A DNA stretch of 64,000 bases from Acidobacteria bacterium AB60 (GCA_008682415.1 VANK01000001.1:124001-188000), one strand, 5' to 3'. Positions 49,155 through 58,925 are shown, numbered from the stretch's first letter. Notes: a model not told the origin generated them from the sequence alone. A program made the numbers and translations.

Positions 49155-49619
49155 ATGGTCTACCTCTGGATTGCCGACTCCACGGTGCATTGCCGCAGCG
49201 ACGGGACCGACCCCGGATGGTCGATCCGGGTGAGCGATATCGTGCTGGTGGCGGAGTACACGACCGACAGCGGACCCGCCGTGGACGATTATTTCCTGGT
49301 TTTTGTCACGCGGGAGAGCGGCGAGCTCTTCTACTCGAGCGTGACGATGAGCGCGGCCGGGATCAACACGGTGCTGGAAGACCTGGAGAAGCAATTGGGG
49401 GGCGCGCTGGAGATGAGGCTGACCGCTTCGCGGCGTTGGGCGTCGCGGGTGGTGTGGCCGCCGCACCTGGTGAACGTGGAGTATCTGGAGGCCGAGGAGC
49501 CGCCCGAGCCCGAGGGCCTTGCGGAGCGGCTGATGCGCAAGTTTCGCGGCGCGCAGCCGGAGTATCGCGTGGCGGACCGCATTCTGCAGGCGCTCACCGT
49601 TACCCGGCCAGTCGCCTAG
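49155..49619 (+). CDS. small protein of unknown function
   Basis: A 154-residue cytoplasmic-looking protein, with a beta-rich first half (VYLWIADSTVHCRSDGTD, DYFLVFVTRESGELFYSSV) and a helical end (GLAERLMRKFRGAQPEYRVADR). No signal peptide and no known motif. ATG at 49155 follows a TTG; both are in frame. It is divergent from rsmA and ends three bases before the convergent GNAT gene. Confidence 0.62.
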   Translation: MVYLWIADSTVHCRSDGTDPGWSIRVSDIVLVAEYTTDSGPAVDDYFLVFVTRESGELFYSSVTMSAAGINTVLEDLEKQLGGALEMRLTASRRWASRVVWPPHLVNVEYLEAEEPPEPEGLAERLMRKFRGAQPEYRVADRILQALTVTRPVA

Positions 49620-49622
49620 CGC

Positions 49623-50312
49623 TTAGTCTTTGGGCTGTATCACGGCGAGTTCGAACCGCTGCCGCAGCCTGAACCCGAGGCGCTCGTAGAGTCGCACGGC
49701 GGGATTCTCGGCAAACGCGTGCAGGAACGGGGTCTTTCCTTCGCGTTCAATTTCCCCAATCACGATCGACATGAGGTGCGCGGCGTATCCGCGCCCGCGC
49801 GCGTCGGGGTGTGTGCAGACGCCGCTGACCTCGACCATGCCGGGAAGATGCATGCGCTTGCCGGACATGGCCACCAGCACGTCGCCGTGGAAGATGCCAT
49901 AGAAGTTGCCGAGTTCCAGAGTACGGAGCCGAAAGGGCCCCGGCTCGGTGAGCTCCGCCAGCGCCACCATTGCCGGCGCGTCGGCCGGGGTGAGTTGTCG
50001 AAACGTGGGCCGCTCCTTCAGCCCGTCGAGATCCGCCGGCGCAGAGCTGCGAACCATCTGGACAAGCTGGCCATCGCGAAGGCGTTGCCAGCCCGAAGGG
50101 ATGAGGAACGGTTCCCTGGAGAAGAGCACAACCGGGTATTCGCCCGCGAGTTCGCGCAGTCGCGCGTAGCTCTCCGCGGATTGATCGGGAATGCCGCTGA
50201 GCGGTCCGATCTCCTGGGGATAACGGCGCGCGCGTTCATCGCCTAGCGCTAGCCCGGCGTGTTCGGTGCGCAGGGAGTTCCAGATGGGATTGTCGAGCAG
50301 CTCTCCGGGCAT
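49623..50312 (-). CDS. GNAT-family N-acetyltransferase
   Basis: A 229-residue protein. The acetyl-CoA pyrophosphate loop appears in EVSGVCTHPDARGRGYAAHL, and AENPAVRLYERLGFRLRQRF closes the fold as in FR47-like GNATs. The N-terminal 110 residues hold a first GNAT-like half without the loop. The acceptor is unknown. It follows the GT4 gene by 42 bases on the same strand. Confidence 0.85.
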   Translation of the reverse strand: MPGELLDNPIWNSLRTEHAGLALGDERARRYPQEIGPLSGIPDQSAESYARLRELAGEYPVVLFSREPFLIPSGWQRLRDGQLVQMVRSSAPADLDGLKERPTFRQLTPADAPAMVALAELTEPGPFRLRTLELGNFYGIFHGDVLVAMSGKRMHLPGMVEVSGVCTHPDARGRGYAAHLMSIVIGEIEREGKTPFLHAFAENPAVRLYERLGFRLRQRFELAVIQPKD

Positions 50313-50354
50313 CTGGCTTTTCGATTCGTCTGGAAGTGAAAACGATTCGAAGTG

Positions 50355-51581
50355 TCAGCGTTTAGAGGCTGCGTGTTTTTCCAGCAGCTTGCGGTAGAGG
50401 CTGATGGTCTGCTGTGCAATCGCCTCCCAACTGAAGATGTCCTCCACCCGTTTGCGCCCGGCTTTGCCGAAGCGCTCGCACTTCTCCGGGTCCTGCAGGA
50501 GCATGTTGATGCGCACGGCAAGGTCCTGCGCGAAGGCGTCAGGATCGACCGGAAATCCGCTGCCGGGATCGCCCTCGAAGGGGACGAGATAACCGGTCTC
50601 GCCTTCCACCACGACCTCCTTGATGCCGCCGGTGGAGCTGGCGACCACCGGGGCACGGCAGGCCATGGCTTCGAGATTGATGATGCCGAAGGGCTCGTAG
50701 ACAGACGGGCAGCAAAAGACGCGGCAGTTGCTGTAGAGCTGGATTGCCTCCGGCCGGGTGACCATCTTCTCGATCCAAACGATGCGCGGGTTCTTCTGCC
50801 GCGCGCGTTCCACCTTGGTGCGGAGTTCATCGGCGATCTCGGGTGTGTCGGGCGCGCCCGCGCAAAGAACCACCTGAGTATCGGCCGGCAGGTAGTTGAT
50901 GGCGTCCACCAGGTGCGTGACGCCCTTCTGGCGCGTGATGCGGCCGACGAAGAGCACGTAAGGGACTTTGGGATCGACGCCGTAGTGGACGAGCGCTTTC
51001 GTCTCCGAGGTCTTCTGGTATTCCTTCAGATCGATGCCGTTGTAGATGACGTGAATACGATCTTCATCCATGTCGGGATAGGCGCGCAGGATGTCGGCCT
51101 TCGTGCCCTCCGAGACGGCGATGATCGCATCCGCGTCGAGGATAGCGGTGCGCTCCATCCATGAGCTCATCGCATAACCGCTTCCCAGCTGTTCGGCCTT
51201 CCACGCGCGCAGAGGCTCCAGCGAGTGCGTGGTGAGCACAAACGGAATGCGGTAGAGCTTTTTGGCGAGAAAGCCGGCCATCGACACGTACCAGGTGTGG
51301 GTGTGCACGATGTCGATGTTCTCGAGTTCCTTCACCTGGGTAAGGTTGAGGCTGAAGGCCTCCAGAGCGCCTTTGAACTTGCTTTCAGTGCCGTTGGTGA
51401 TCTCATCCCAAGGCTGTTGCCCAATGACACGGAGATTGCCGTTGTGAACGTCCTGAGGACCCCAGCAGCGCACTTCGACTTCAATCTCGCGGGCGAGCTC
51501 GCGGCTGAGATAGTCAACGTGCACTCCCGCTCCCCCGTAGACCTGGGGCGGATATTCGCGTGTGAAGAGGCCAACTCGCAA
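50355..51581 (-). CDS. GT4-family glycogen-synthase-like glycosyltransferase
   Basis: A 408-residue GT-B enzyme. The N-terminal LFTREYPPQVYGGAGVHVDY gives the glycine-rich donor-domain loop; the C-terminal domain has LFVGRITRQKGVTHL and the E-x7-E motif EPFGIINLE. Its resemblance is to the GT4 glycogen synthase/maltose-1-phosphate synthase (GlgM-like) group, about 390-410 residues long, not the longer GT5 GlgA. Donor would be ADP-glucose. No glgC or glgE gene is adjacent. Confidence 0.85.
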   Translation of the reverse strand: MRVGLFTREYPPQVYGGAGVHVDYLSRELAREIEVEVRCWGPQDVHNGNLRVIGQQPWDEITNGTESKFKGALEAFSLNLTQVKELENIDIVHTHTWYVSMAGFLAKKLYRIPFVLTTHSLEPLRAWKAEQLGSGYAMSSWMERTAILDADAIIAVSEGTKADILRAYPDMDEDRIHVIYNGIDLKEYQKTSETKALVHYGVDPKVPYVLFVGRITRQKGVTHLVDAINYLPADTQVVLCAGAPDTPEIADELRTKVERARQKNPRIVWIEKMVTRPEAIQLYSNCRVFCCPSVYEPFGIINLEAMACRAPVVASSTGGIKEVVVEGETGYLVPFEGDPGSGFPVDPDAFAQDLAVRINMLLQDPEKCERFGKAGRKRVEDIFSWEAIAQQTISLYRKLLEKHAASKR

Positions 51582-51790
51582 TGCTTTTATCCTCGTGGCG
51601 ATTCGGTGTTGTCTGGGCCGGGAATTTGCGAACTGCGCGGGCTCGGAACGTGCGCGGCCGCGAGCGCTGGGTCAGGGGCGGTTACTGCTCCGGATGAGTG
51701 TAATTTTGCGATCCTCGGGGACGCAAGGCGAGCGCGCCTGGAATGTGAGATGCCCAAAAGGTTGCTTGAATGAATGAAGCTCGCAGGCTG

Positions 51791-53218
51791 TCAGGCTGCG
51801 TTGGTCTCGTCCACGGGGATGGATGCGCCATAGGCGCGGCGCACGATCCACAACACTGGAAGGCCCGCCAGGATCAGCACTGTTCCAATCAGAGATCCTT
51901 GCAGATTGCTGGCATAGCTGGCCACCAGCACGGCGGCAGCGCAGAAGACGAACACCGCGGGAAGAACCGGATAACCCCACACGCGATAGGGACGAGGCCT
52001 GTGGGGCTGCTTGCGGCGATACATGAAGATGGATGTGGCGGTGAGCATGTAGAAGAGCCACTCGCTGAACACGGCTAGTTCGAAGTGCTGCTGGAACTGG
52101 CTGAGGAACACCAGCAGGATGGTCGACAGCATTCCTTGCACGATGAGGGAGGTTGACGGCGATTGGAACCGAGCGTTGATGTGCGCGAACTGGCGAAAGA
52201 ACAGCTTGTCGCGCGCCGCGGCGAACGGGATGCGGGCGCCGGACATCACGGTGCCGTTGAGCGTGACAAAGATGCTGAGAGCCATGGCGGCGGCCACGAA
52301 CCCCGCCCCGCGGGGGCCCGCCACCACGCTCAGGGCAGACACCGCGGGCTGTTGGCTGGCAGCGATCTTCTCCGCCGGAAGGATGTACTGGATCGCCGCA
52401 TTGGTGGCCATGAACAACATCCCAACGACGCACAAGCCACCGATCAGCGCGACGGGCAGGCTGCGGCCCGGACGGCGCACTTCGCCGGCCACCATGGTGA
52501 GATCGTTCCAACCGTCATAGGCCCATAATGTTGCGATCAGCGCGGCCATGAAGCCTGTGAATCCACCGGTCGCGTGCGGCAGGGAGGTGGTGAAGTTGCT
52601 CCACGACCCAGTAGCGGACGCAAAACAAAAAGCCGCGACGATGAGAATGAGCAGGCCTTTCAGCACGGTGAAGACCAGCTGGAAGTCGCCGGCCTTCTTG
52701 ATGCCGAGATAGTTGAGTCCCGTCATGAACCAGGTTACTGCGATGGCAAAGATCTGCGATCCCAGCAGGGGCGTGCCCAGCACATGCGCTCCCAGCCAGT
52801 GGAAGGCAGGGAAGACGGCCAGCGTGCGGCCTAGTCCGCTGGTGACTGCGGCGATGGAGGCCGGCTTGGCCACGGCGAACCATGTCCACATATAGAGGAA
52901 TGCAGTGGTATCGCCATAGGCTCCGCGCAGGTAGACGTACTCGCCGCCCGCATAGGGCATCATGGCGCCCAGTTCCGCGTAGGTCATGGCGCCAATCAGC
53001 GAGAGAATGCCGCCGATGATCCACGCCAGGTAAACCAGCGAGGACGAGCCCACGTCGCGCATCATCTCGCGCGGGACGAGGAAGATGCCGCTGCCAATGA
53101 TAGTGCCCACCACGATCGCCGTGGCCTGGCTCGCGCCAAGCACGCGGGGCAGATCGGCCGCGGTGTGCGGCGGATGAGTCGTGGTGGAAGGCGGCTGTCC
53201 AGTGAGGGCGTCGCTCAT
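51791..53218 (-). CDS. APC-superfamily amino acid permease
   Basis: A 475-residue protein with about 12 transmembrane segments. TAIVVGTIIGSGIFLVPREM is the helix 1 motif of amino acid-polyamine-organocation transporters; AGGEYVYLRGAYGDTTAFLY and ALIATLWAYDGWNDLTMVAGE mark helices 3 and 6, which fit the LAT-type branch (heavy-chain-free exchangers). A 25-residue Pro/Thr-rich N-terminal tail precedes helix 1. The substrate cannot be told. It stands alone between the GT4 and BON genes. Confidence 0.85.
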   Translation of the reverse strand: MSDALTGQPPSTTTHPPHTAADLPRVLGASQATAIVVGTIIGSGIFLVPREMMRDVGSSSLVYLAWIIGGILSLIGAMTYAELGAMMPYAGGEYVYLRGAYGDTTAFLYMWTWFAVAKPASIAAVTSGLGRTLAVFPAFHWLGAHVLGTPLLGSQIFAIAVTWFMTGLNYLGIKKAGDFQLVFTVLKGLLILIVAAFCFASATGSWSNFTTSLPHATGGFTGFMAALIATLWAYDGWNDLTMVAGEVRRPGRSLPVALIGGLCVVGMLFMATNAAIQYILPAEKIAASQQPAVSALSVVAGPRGAGFVAAAMALSIFVTLNGTVMSGARIPFAAARDKLFFRQFAHINARFQSPSTSLIVQGMLSTILLVFLSQFQQHFELAVFSEWLFYMLTATSIFMYRRKQPHRPRPYRVWGYPVLPAVFVFCAAAVLVASYASNLQGSLIGTVLILAGLPVLWIVRRAYGASIPVDETNAA

Positions 53219-53252
53219 GGGTTGATTGAGCGTAGCACGCCGCCTTCCGCCG

Positions 53253-53627
53253 TTACTTCGCCGGTTCGGTAGTCACCTGGGGAGGCGCGGCATTGGGCTT
53301 CGCCATGCTCGTGATGCCGGTGTTCTGCACCGTAAGCTGATCCTGGATGGTGTACCCGGGCGCTGCTTGCGCCGCCAGGTCTTCGGCTTTCTTCTTGCTG
53401 TCCTGGCTTCCCACCACGCCCTTGAGCGTGATCACGCCGGCGTGCCGGTCCTGGGAGACCTCTACGCTGGCCAGGTCGTTCTGGGTGAGCTTCTGATAGA
53501 CGGCGCTTTTGTCGTCAGGATGTTGGGCCTGACACCCCAGCATCGGGATTAGGGCCACGGCCGACGTGCCGATCGCGAGAATTGATGGAACGATAAGTTT
53601 TCCGGGTTTCGCAATGTCGCTTCGCAT
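53253..53627 (-). CDS. BON-domain lipoprotein
   Basis: A 124-residue protein with a lipobox-like end to its signal peptide (LIPMLGC), then one BON domain (about 45-100: SAVYQKLTQNDLASVEVSQDR, GVITLKGVVGSQDSKKKAEDLA). BON domains bind phospholipids or stabilise the envelope. GGAG lies eight bases before the ATG at 53627. It is likely modified by Lgt (20585). Confidence 0.78.
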   Translation of the reverse strand: MRSDIAKPGKLIVPSILAIGTSAVALIPMLGCQAQHPDDKSAVYQKLTQNDLASVEVSQDRHAGVITLKGVVGSQDSKKKAEDLAAQAAPGYTIQDQLTVQNTGITSMAKPNAAPPQVTTEPAK

Positions 53628-53718
53628 GGATTCGACTCCGCTCAAAAGCGTGCGATGCCGCCGGGAAAATGCGTGGTTGTTCCGTCATGCAATTGCTGGC
53701 ACGCAGGTCGCTGGTCGA

Positions 53719-53746
53719 GGAGCGGGCTTTTGGGAGCGGGCTTTTG
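53719..53746 (+). repeat. 14-base tandem duplication
   Basis: GGAGCGGGCTTTTG is present twice in direct tandem, in the spacer between the divergent BON and thioredoxin-like genes. Confidence 0.8.
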
Positions 53747-53830
53747 GTCCGGGGCACGAGGGCTACATGGCACCTTGTAATGAACTGGGAAGGGAACTCG
53801 CCGGGCGTACGCGGTGTCTAACTCACAGGG

Positions 53831-55243
53831 ATGGCGAAGCGGGCGAAGTCTGCCCGGAGCCGTCGAGCGCTGGTTTCCTGGAGGGGAAGTCATTTGTTCG
53901 TCAAGCTGAGTGGTACAGCGATGGTTCTGGCGGCTTGCCTGGGTTCTGGAGCGTGGGCCAGCGGGCAACAGCCGGCTCCGCCACCGGAGAGTCCGAGCGC
54001 CCCGTCCGCGCTGACCCCTGGGGAGCTTTACAAGCAGGCCATGCATCCGCTGGATGTCGTGCGTTCGTCGATGGACAACTGGTCTGACACGGAGATGAGC
54101 GCGTTTCTGGTGGGTGTGCGCATGGCGAAGGAGGCCTGCGGTCAGGCATCGCCGGAGACCTACGGCGGCGACGATCTCTACGACCTGGCGCGGCTCTGCT
54201 CTCTGGGACAGGATTGGAACGCAGCGAACACGGCGGCTACGCGGTATCTCGACAGCCGCGCCGAGCCGCATCGCACCCAGGCCTTTGCGCTCAGTATCAA
54301 TGCCCTGATGCATCTGAACGGGGCCGACCTGGCGGTGCAGACCGCGCACAGCATGATGGAGAACCAGCCCTTCGATGCGGAGGCCGCGTATGCGCTGCGC
54401 TACCTGAAGGAGGCGCTGGAGCAGGCGGGAGATCCGTCCGCCGCGTATCTCGCGCAATCGGAACACGCGGAGATCGTGAAGGCTCTGCAGAACGGCACTG
54501 CGCTGAAGGCGGCGCACGGCGAGGCGGTCATGAGTCTGGGCACGCTCTACGAGTCGGCAATGGAACTGGCGTTCTGGCAGCGCTATCGCCATCGCGATGC
54601 CGATGCCGCCACGACCGCTAACGACATTGACGAAGCTCTGGCGAAGGGCGCCGCTCTGTCAGCCGAAGACAGGCTGCGGATCGAGGCCGTGCGGACGCAA
54701 TACGCTCTGCTGGGCAAACCGCTGCCGGCGCTGAAGACGACCGCTGTTGACGAGCCGCCCAGGCTGAAGGGGAAGACCGCGGCTGCCCAACTGTCCAGAT
54801 CCCAGCCGCCGGCGCAGATCGGTCCGGACTTCGGCGCGGCCACGGTGCTGGTTGTGTTTCCTGATTGGTGCCCGCAGTGCCGCAAGATGATGAAGGCCCT
54901 CACGGAGTTTGGCGCGGCGAACAAGACCACGCCGATCCACGCATATGGCCTGATGTTCCTCGATGATCCTGCGGCCCTCGATCAGACTGCCGAGGAGAAG
55001 CGCGCCGCACACGAGCAGAGCCTGAGAGATGTGCAGGGAACCAACACCCTGGTTGTGGATGGGAAAGATGCGCGCGCTCTGGGGATCCTCGATTTCCCGC
55101 TTGGCATCGTGCTCGATCACGAGGGCAAGGTTCGCTTTGTCGGCGTGCTGCCCGCGGATGCCTTCAGCGGCAATGGTTATATCGGGAAGGTGCTGGTGCG
55201 CATGACGGGCGGCGCGGCAGCGAGTACTCCGCAAGCCCCTTGA
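53831..55243 (+). CDS. exported helical-repeat protein with C-terminal thioredoxin-like domain
   Basis: A 470-residue protein. A signal anchor (KLSGTAMVLAACLGSGAWA) follows a basic start. Residues 60-290 are helical with TPR-like spacing (AFALSINALMHLNGADLAVQ, AAYALRYLKEALEQAGD). The C-terminal 150 residues carry a thioredoxin-like domain with the CxxC motif VFPDWCPQCRKMMK and a later GILDFPLGIVLDHEGK loop holding the cis-proline. It is probably a periplasmic redox protein that docks partners on the helical part. The start is weakly supported (AGGG adjacent to ATG). Confidence 0.72.
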   Translation: MAKRAKSARSRRALVSWRGSHLFVKLSGTAMVLAACLGSGAWASGQQPAPPPESPSAPSALTPGELYKQAMHPLDVVRSSMDNWSDTEMSAFLVGVRMAKEACGQASPETYGGDDLYDLARLCSLGQDWNAANTAATRYLDSRAEPHRTQAFALSINALMHLNGADLAVQTAHSMMENQPFDAEAAYALRYLKEALEQAGDPSAAYLAQSEHAEIVKALQNGTALKAAHGEAVMSLGTLYESAMELAFWQRYRHRDADAATTANDIDEALAKGAALSAEDRLRIEAVRTQYALLGKPLPALKTTAVDEPPRLKGKTAAAQLSRSQPPAQIGPDFGAATVLVVFPDWCPQCRKMMKALTEFGAANKTTPIHAYGLMFLDDPAALDQTAEEKRAAHEQSLRDVQGTNTLVVDGKDARALGILDFPLGIVLDHEGKVRFVGVLPADAFSGNGYIGKVLVRMTGGAAASTPQAP

Positions 55244-55261
55244 CCAGCAAAGCCCGCGCCC

Positions 55262-57172
55262 TTACGGCAGAGGAGTCGGTTCGGTCTGGTTCTCAGCTTG
55301 GTGGAAGTGCTTCCAGATGCTCTCCGCCGTCTTGCGCGGGACGACGGCGGCGAGGGAGTCGGCCGTCGCCTGCTGCACGTCGCGCAGGCTCCCGAAGTGC
55401 GCCAGCAGGCGCTGCCGGGTGAGCGCCCCTACCCCGGGAATATCCAGCAACGCGGATGCGCGGTCGCGCATGGCGCGGCGCTGGCGGTGGTAGCCGACGG
55501 CAAACCGGTGGCTCTCGTCGCGAATGAGCTGCACGAGGTGGAGCACCGGTGAGCGCCGGTCGAGCACCACCGGCTCGTCCTCGCTGCCGTAGAGGTAGAT
55601 CACCTCTTCCTTCTTGGCGATGGAAGCCAGCGGCTGGGACGTTAGTCCCAACTCCTCCAGAGCGTCTGCGGCGGCGTGAAGCTGGCCCAGGCCGCCATCA
55701 ATCAGCACCAGCGAGGGCATCGGCTGGTGCTCTTCCTTCACCCGTTTGTAGCGCCGATGCACTACCTCGCGCATGGAGGCGAAGTCGTCGACTCCGAGCA
55801 CTGTCATCACCTTGAACTTGCGGTACTCGGACTTGTTCATCTTGCCGTCCTCCCACACCACCATGGAGGCCACGGTCTCCGCGCCCTGAATGTGGGAGAT
55901 ATCGAAGCACTCGATGCGCTTGGGATTCTCGGGGAGCATGAGCGCGTCGGCGAGAGCCTCCTGGATGGCTTTACGCGAGGGCTCGAGCACGCGGAATCGC
56001 TGGGTGTACGACTGCTTGGCATTCTGCCCCGCCAGGTCGACCAGCGAGCGCTTCTCGCCGCGCTGCGGGACGGCCAGCTCGATCTTGTGGTTGGCGCGCT
56101 CGCTGAGCAACGCCGCCAGGGCGTCGCGATCGTCGAAGTCGACCGGCACTAGGATGGTGCGCGGCACGTACGGCTGGTCGATATAAAGCTGCTTCAACAG
56201 GGCAGAGAAGACCTGCCCGGCGTTGAAGAGCGGCCCCGCCGAAGCGGCGTCCGGTAACGTCCCGCCGGGCTCGAAGCTCTGTTCCGCGGCCAGACTCTCC
56301 AGCAGCTCGGGCACATCCTCCCAGAAGAACTCGCGCCGGTCTACGATCTTGCCGTTGCGGACGTGGAAGAGATTGACGGCAAGGCTGCCGCTCTCGAAGT
56401 GGTAGCCGAAGACGTCGGCGTCGTCATCGTGCTCCACGGTGGCGATCCGCTGCTTCTCCTGGAGTTGATGGACCGTCGTGAGCTGATCGCGCAGCCGGGC
56501 CGCGGCTTCGAACTGCTCGGCCTCCGCCGCAGCCATCATGCGCTGCGTGAGCGAGCGCTCCAGCTCCGCCTGCCGCCCCTCCAGAAACAGCTGCGCGTCC
56601 CTCACCGCCTGCCGATAGGACTCCGGGGTAGTCAGGCCTTCCACGCAGGGGCCGAGGCACCGGTGGATGTAGTACTGCAGGCAGGCACGCGGGTGGTAGC
56701 GGTTCAGATCGACCTTGCAGCTTGGGAGAAGGAAACTGCGGTGGATGAGCTCGACCACCCGGTAGGCCAGGTTGCCGGGGAAGTACGGCCCGTAATAGGC
56801 GCCCCCGTCTTTCTTCAAGCGGCGCGTGACGAAAACCTTGGGAAATCGCTCATTCAGCGTAAGTTTGACGAATGGGTACGTCTTGTCGTCGCGCAGCAGG
56901 ATATTGAACCGTGGCTTGCGCTGCTTGATCAGGTTGTTCTCGAGAGCCAGCGCCTCATGCTCGTTGGCCACGAGGATGTAGTCGAGGTCGACCGCTTCGC
57001 GCATCAGCGAGCCGGTCTTGGCGTTCGCCTGGGAGGCGCTCAGCAGGTACGAGCGAACCCGCGAGCGCAGGTTCTTGGCCTTGCCGACGTAGATGACCTC
57101 GCCTTCCGCGTTCTTGTAGAGATACACCCCCGGTTGCGTGGGCAGGGTTCGTATTTTTTCGATGAGATCCAT
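55262..57172 (-). CDS. uvrC: excinuclease ABC subunit C
   Basis: A 636-residue nucleotide-excision repair nuclease. The N-terminal GIY-YIG domain reads TQPGVYLYKNAEGEVIYVGKAKNLRSR; a UvrBC (UVR) motif lies near 205-240 (LERSLTQRMMAAAEAEQFEAAA); the RNase-H-like endonuclease domain follows (ECFDISHIQG, VLIDGGLGQ), and the C-terminal HhH pair is DIPGVGALTRQRLLAHFGS. With UvrA and UvrB it incises both sides of lesions. The 3' part of uvrA is at the right edge of the window. Confidence 0.95.
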   Translation of the reverse strand: MDLIEKIRTLPTQPGVYLYKNAEGEVIYVGKAKNLRSRVRSYLLSASQANAKTGSLMREAVDLDYILVANEHEALALENNLIKQRKPRFNILLRDDKTYPFVKLTLNERFPKVFVTRRLKKDGGAYYGPYFPGNLAYRVVELIHRSFLLPSCKVDLNRYHPRACLQYYIHRCLGPCVEGLTTPESYRQAVRDAQLFLEGRQAELERSLTQRMMAAAEAEQFEAAARLRDQLTTVHQLQEKQRIATVEHDDDADVFGYHFESGSLAVNLFHVRNGKIVDRREFFWEDVPELLESLAAEQSFEPGGTLPDAASAGPLFNAGQVFSALLKQLYIDQPYVPRTILVPVDFDDRDALAALLSERANHKIELAVPQRGEKRSLVDLAGQNAKQSYTQRFRVLEPSRKAIQEALADALMLPENPKRIECFDISHIQGAETVASMVVWEDGKMNKSEYRKFKVMTVLGVDDFASMREVVHRRYKRVKEEHQPMPSLVLIDGGLGQLHAAADALEELGLTSQPLASIAKKEEVIYLYGSEDEPVVLDRRSPVLHLVQLIRDESHRFAVGYHRQRRAMRDRASALLDIPGVGALTRQRLLAHFGSLRDVQQATADSLAAVVPRKTAESIWKHFHQAENQTEPTPLP

Positions 57173-57486
57173 GCGGGGGGAGGGGCAGGCAACCCGTTCT
57201 ATTCTAAAGCGATCTTCTCTTTGGATTCGCCCGGTAGCGCAACGACGCAAAGCAAGCATCGGCCGGCAGCGGCAAAGCTTACCGAAAGGGTAAAGTTTAC
57301 ATACTAGTTAATCTCCACAAATGGGTGAGATCCCGCTCGTAAGACTATCCAAGGGAAGAACATGTACGCCGAGCGGCGGTTTGGCCTTCGCCGTGCATCT
57401 TACTGCCATGCAGATCACCAGTCTGCTCCGGGATCCCGGTCGCAAGCTCAACCGGTTTCGGATGACAGCAGGAGGAACGGAGAACC
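57173..57486. other. intergenic region without a recognised gene
   Basis: 314 bases between the divergent uvrC and OmpA-family genes. Palindromes GTAAAGTTTAC (57290-57300) and CCGGGATCCCGG (57428-57439) are visible, and TTACC-GAAAG-GGTAA precedes the first. AT-rich sequence around 57290-57320 is the likely promoter area. No ORF with coding character. Confidence 0.5.
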
Positions 57487-58212
57487 ATGATTTACCGCAT
57501 TGGGCTGTGTGTTGCGACCTTGGCGTTGGCAGGAGTCGTGGGTTGTTCCACGAAAAATTACGTGCGCAGCCAGACCGCGCCCCTGATTGATCACACCAAC
57601 TCTCTCGAGGATAAGACTGCTGACAACAACCGCAATATCCACGATGTGGATCAGCGCGCGCAGTCCGGCATCAAGCAGGCGCAGGGTGCGGCCGACAGCG
57701 CCACCCAGAATGCGCAGAACGCTCAAAAGTCTGCCGGCGACGCCATGACCGCAGCCAACGACGCGGTGCACCGGGCAGATTCGCTGGACCAGGTGGTGAA
57801 GGGCCTGGACAACTACAAGTCGGCTGCCGACGTTGCGGTCACCTTCGGCTTTGACAAGGCCGTTCTGACCAACGATGACAAGGAGCAGCTGGATCAGTTT
57901 GCCGGGCAGCTGAACAACCAGAAAAGCTACATTCTGGAAGTGACCGGCGGAACCGACTCCACTGGCCCCGCGCAGTACAACTATGAGCTCAGCCAGCGTC
58001 GCGCCGACGCCGTGGTGCAGTACCTCGCCTCCAAGTACAACGTCCCCGCCCACCGCTTTTACCTGATCGGCATCGGCAAGGACAAGGAAGTGGCTCCCAA
58101 CGACACGCCTGAGAACCGCAAGAAGAACCGGCGCGTTGAAGTCCACCTGCTCACCAACATGGGCGGCGGGCAGAACGGGCAGCAGGCCGCCACCTCCCCC
58201 AGCGGCAACTAA
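57487..58212 (+). CDS. OmpA-family peptidoglycan-binding lipoprotein
   Basis: A 241-residue lipoprotein. The signal ends in ALAGVVGC, a lipobox for Lgt. A helical linker of about 70 residues rich in Ala, Asp and Gln (AQSGIKQAQGAADSATQNAQ) likely forms a Lpp-like coiled coil. The C-terminal OmpA/MotB domain is complete: FGFDKAVLTNDDKEQLDQFA, TDSTGPAQYNYELSQRRADA and NRKKNRRVEV. It would tie the outer membrane to peptidoglycan. GGAG lies four bases before the start. A bidirectional terminator follows. Confidence 0.88.
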   Translation: MIYRIGLCVATLALAGVVGCSTKNYVRSQTAPLIDHTNSLEDKTADNNRNIHDVDQRAQSGIKQAQGAADSATQNAQNAQKSAGDAMTAANDAVHRADSLDQVVKGLDNYKSAADVAVTFGFDKAVLTNDDKEQLDQFAGQLNNQKSYILEVTGGTDSTGPAQYNYELSQRRADAVVQYLASKYNVPAHRFYLIGIGKDKEVAPNDTPENRKKNRRVEVHLLTNMGGGQNGQQAATSPSGN

Positions 58213-58264
58213 GATTGCCGCGGGCTCCCTTCGTTTTGCTCTCCCCAGATCGCTCCTATAGCGA

Positions 58265-58295
58265 GAAAAGCCCCGGCACGAAGCCGGGGCTTTTC
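58265..58295. terminator. bidirectional Rho-independent terminator
   Basis: GAAAAGCCCCGGC-ACGAA-GCCGGGGCTTTTC is a perfect 13-bp stem with A/T tails on either side. It lies between the convergent OmpA-family and pyrE genes and serves both. Confidence 0.9.
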
Positions 58296-58316
58296 ATTGG
58301 CAGGCTCGACGCGCAA

Positions 58317-58925
58317 TCAAGCTGACTGTTTCTGTTTCAGGTGCTCGGCGCGCACGTCGTTGGCGGTAAACAGGCGCAGAAACGGCGCGCCCCCGGCGGC
58401 TTCTTCCACTGCCGGCCTTCCGCCAGCCTCTTCGCGCTCCACCAGGCAAACCACCGCCGCCACCGGCATGCCGGCCTCGCGGGCCGCTTCGATGGCGTTG
58501 ATGGTGGAAGCACCCGTCGTGCATACGTCATCGACGATCACGACCCGTGCCCCTTCCCGGAAGAATCCCTCGATGCGCCGGCCGGTGCCGTGCGCTTTCT
58601 CCGCTTTGCGCACCAGGAACCCATGCAGCAGCGGCGCGTCAGGTCTGCTTTGGGCGCGCCACGCGCTGGCGGTGGCCACATTGGAGACAATGGGGTCCGC
58701 TCCCATGGTGAGCCCCCCCACCGCGTCGGCTTCGATGCCGTTCTGCTCCAGCAGTTCCAGAACCGCATGTCCGGTCAGCCGTCCGCCCTCCGCGTGCAGC
58801 GTCGTCGTCCGGCAGTCGATGTAGTAGTCGCTGGTGCCGCCGGAGGAGAGCTTGAACTGGCCCAATTTGAAGCTGATGCGTGCGAGGAGAGTGAGCAGCT
58901 GCTGTGCGTGCGTTGGCGTGGTCAT
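58317..58925 (-). CDS. pyrE: orotate phosphoribosyltransferase
   Basis: A 202-residue pyrimidine-biosynthesis enzyme (EC 2.4.2.10) that makes OMP from orotate and PRPP. The PRPP loop VVIVDDVCTTGAST (128-141), the N-terminal FKLSSGGTSDYYIDCRTTTL, GLTMGADPIVSNVA and the flexible catalytic loop VRKAEKAHGTGRRIEG are intact. No other pyr genes are close. It ends at the shared terminator. Confidence 0.95.
   Translation of the reverse strand: MTTPTHAQQLLTLLARISFKLGQFKLSSGGTSDYYIDCRTTTLHAEGGRLTGHAVLELLEQNGIEADAVGGLTMGADPIVSNVATASAWRAQSRPDAPLLHGFLVRKAEKAHGTGRRIEGFFREGARVVIVDDVCTTGASTINAIEAAREAGMPVAAVVCLVEREEAGGRPAVEEAAGGAPFLRLFTANDVRAEHLKQKQSA

Noticed and set aside
57428..57439. CCGGGATCCCGG as an operator of the OmpA-family gene
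   Set aside because: A 12-base GC-rich palindrome is not rare at this base composition and its position gives no clear link to a promoter.
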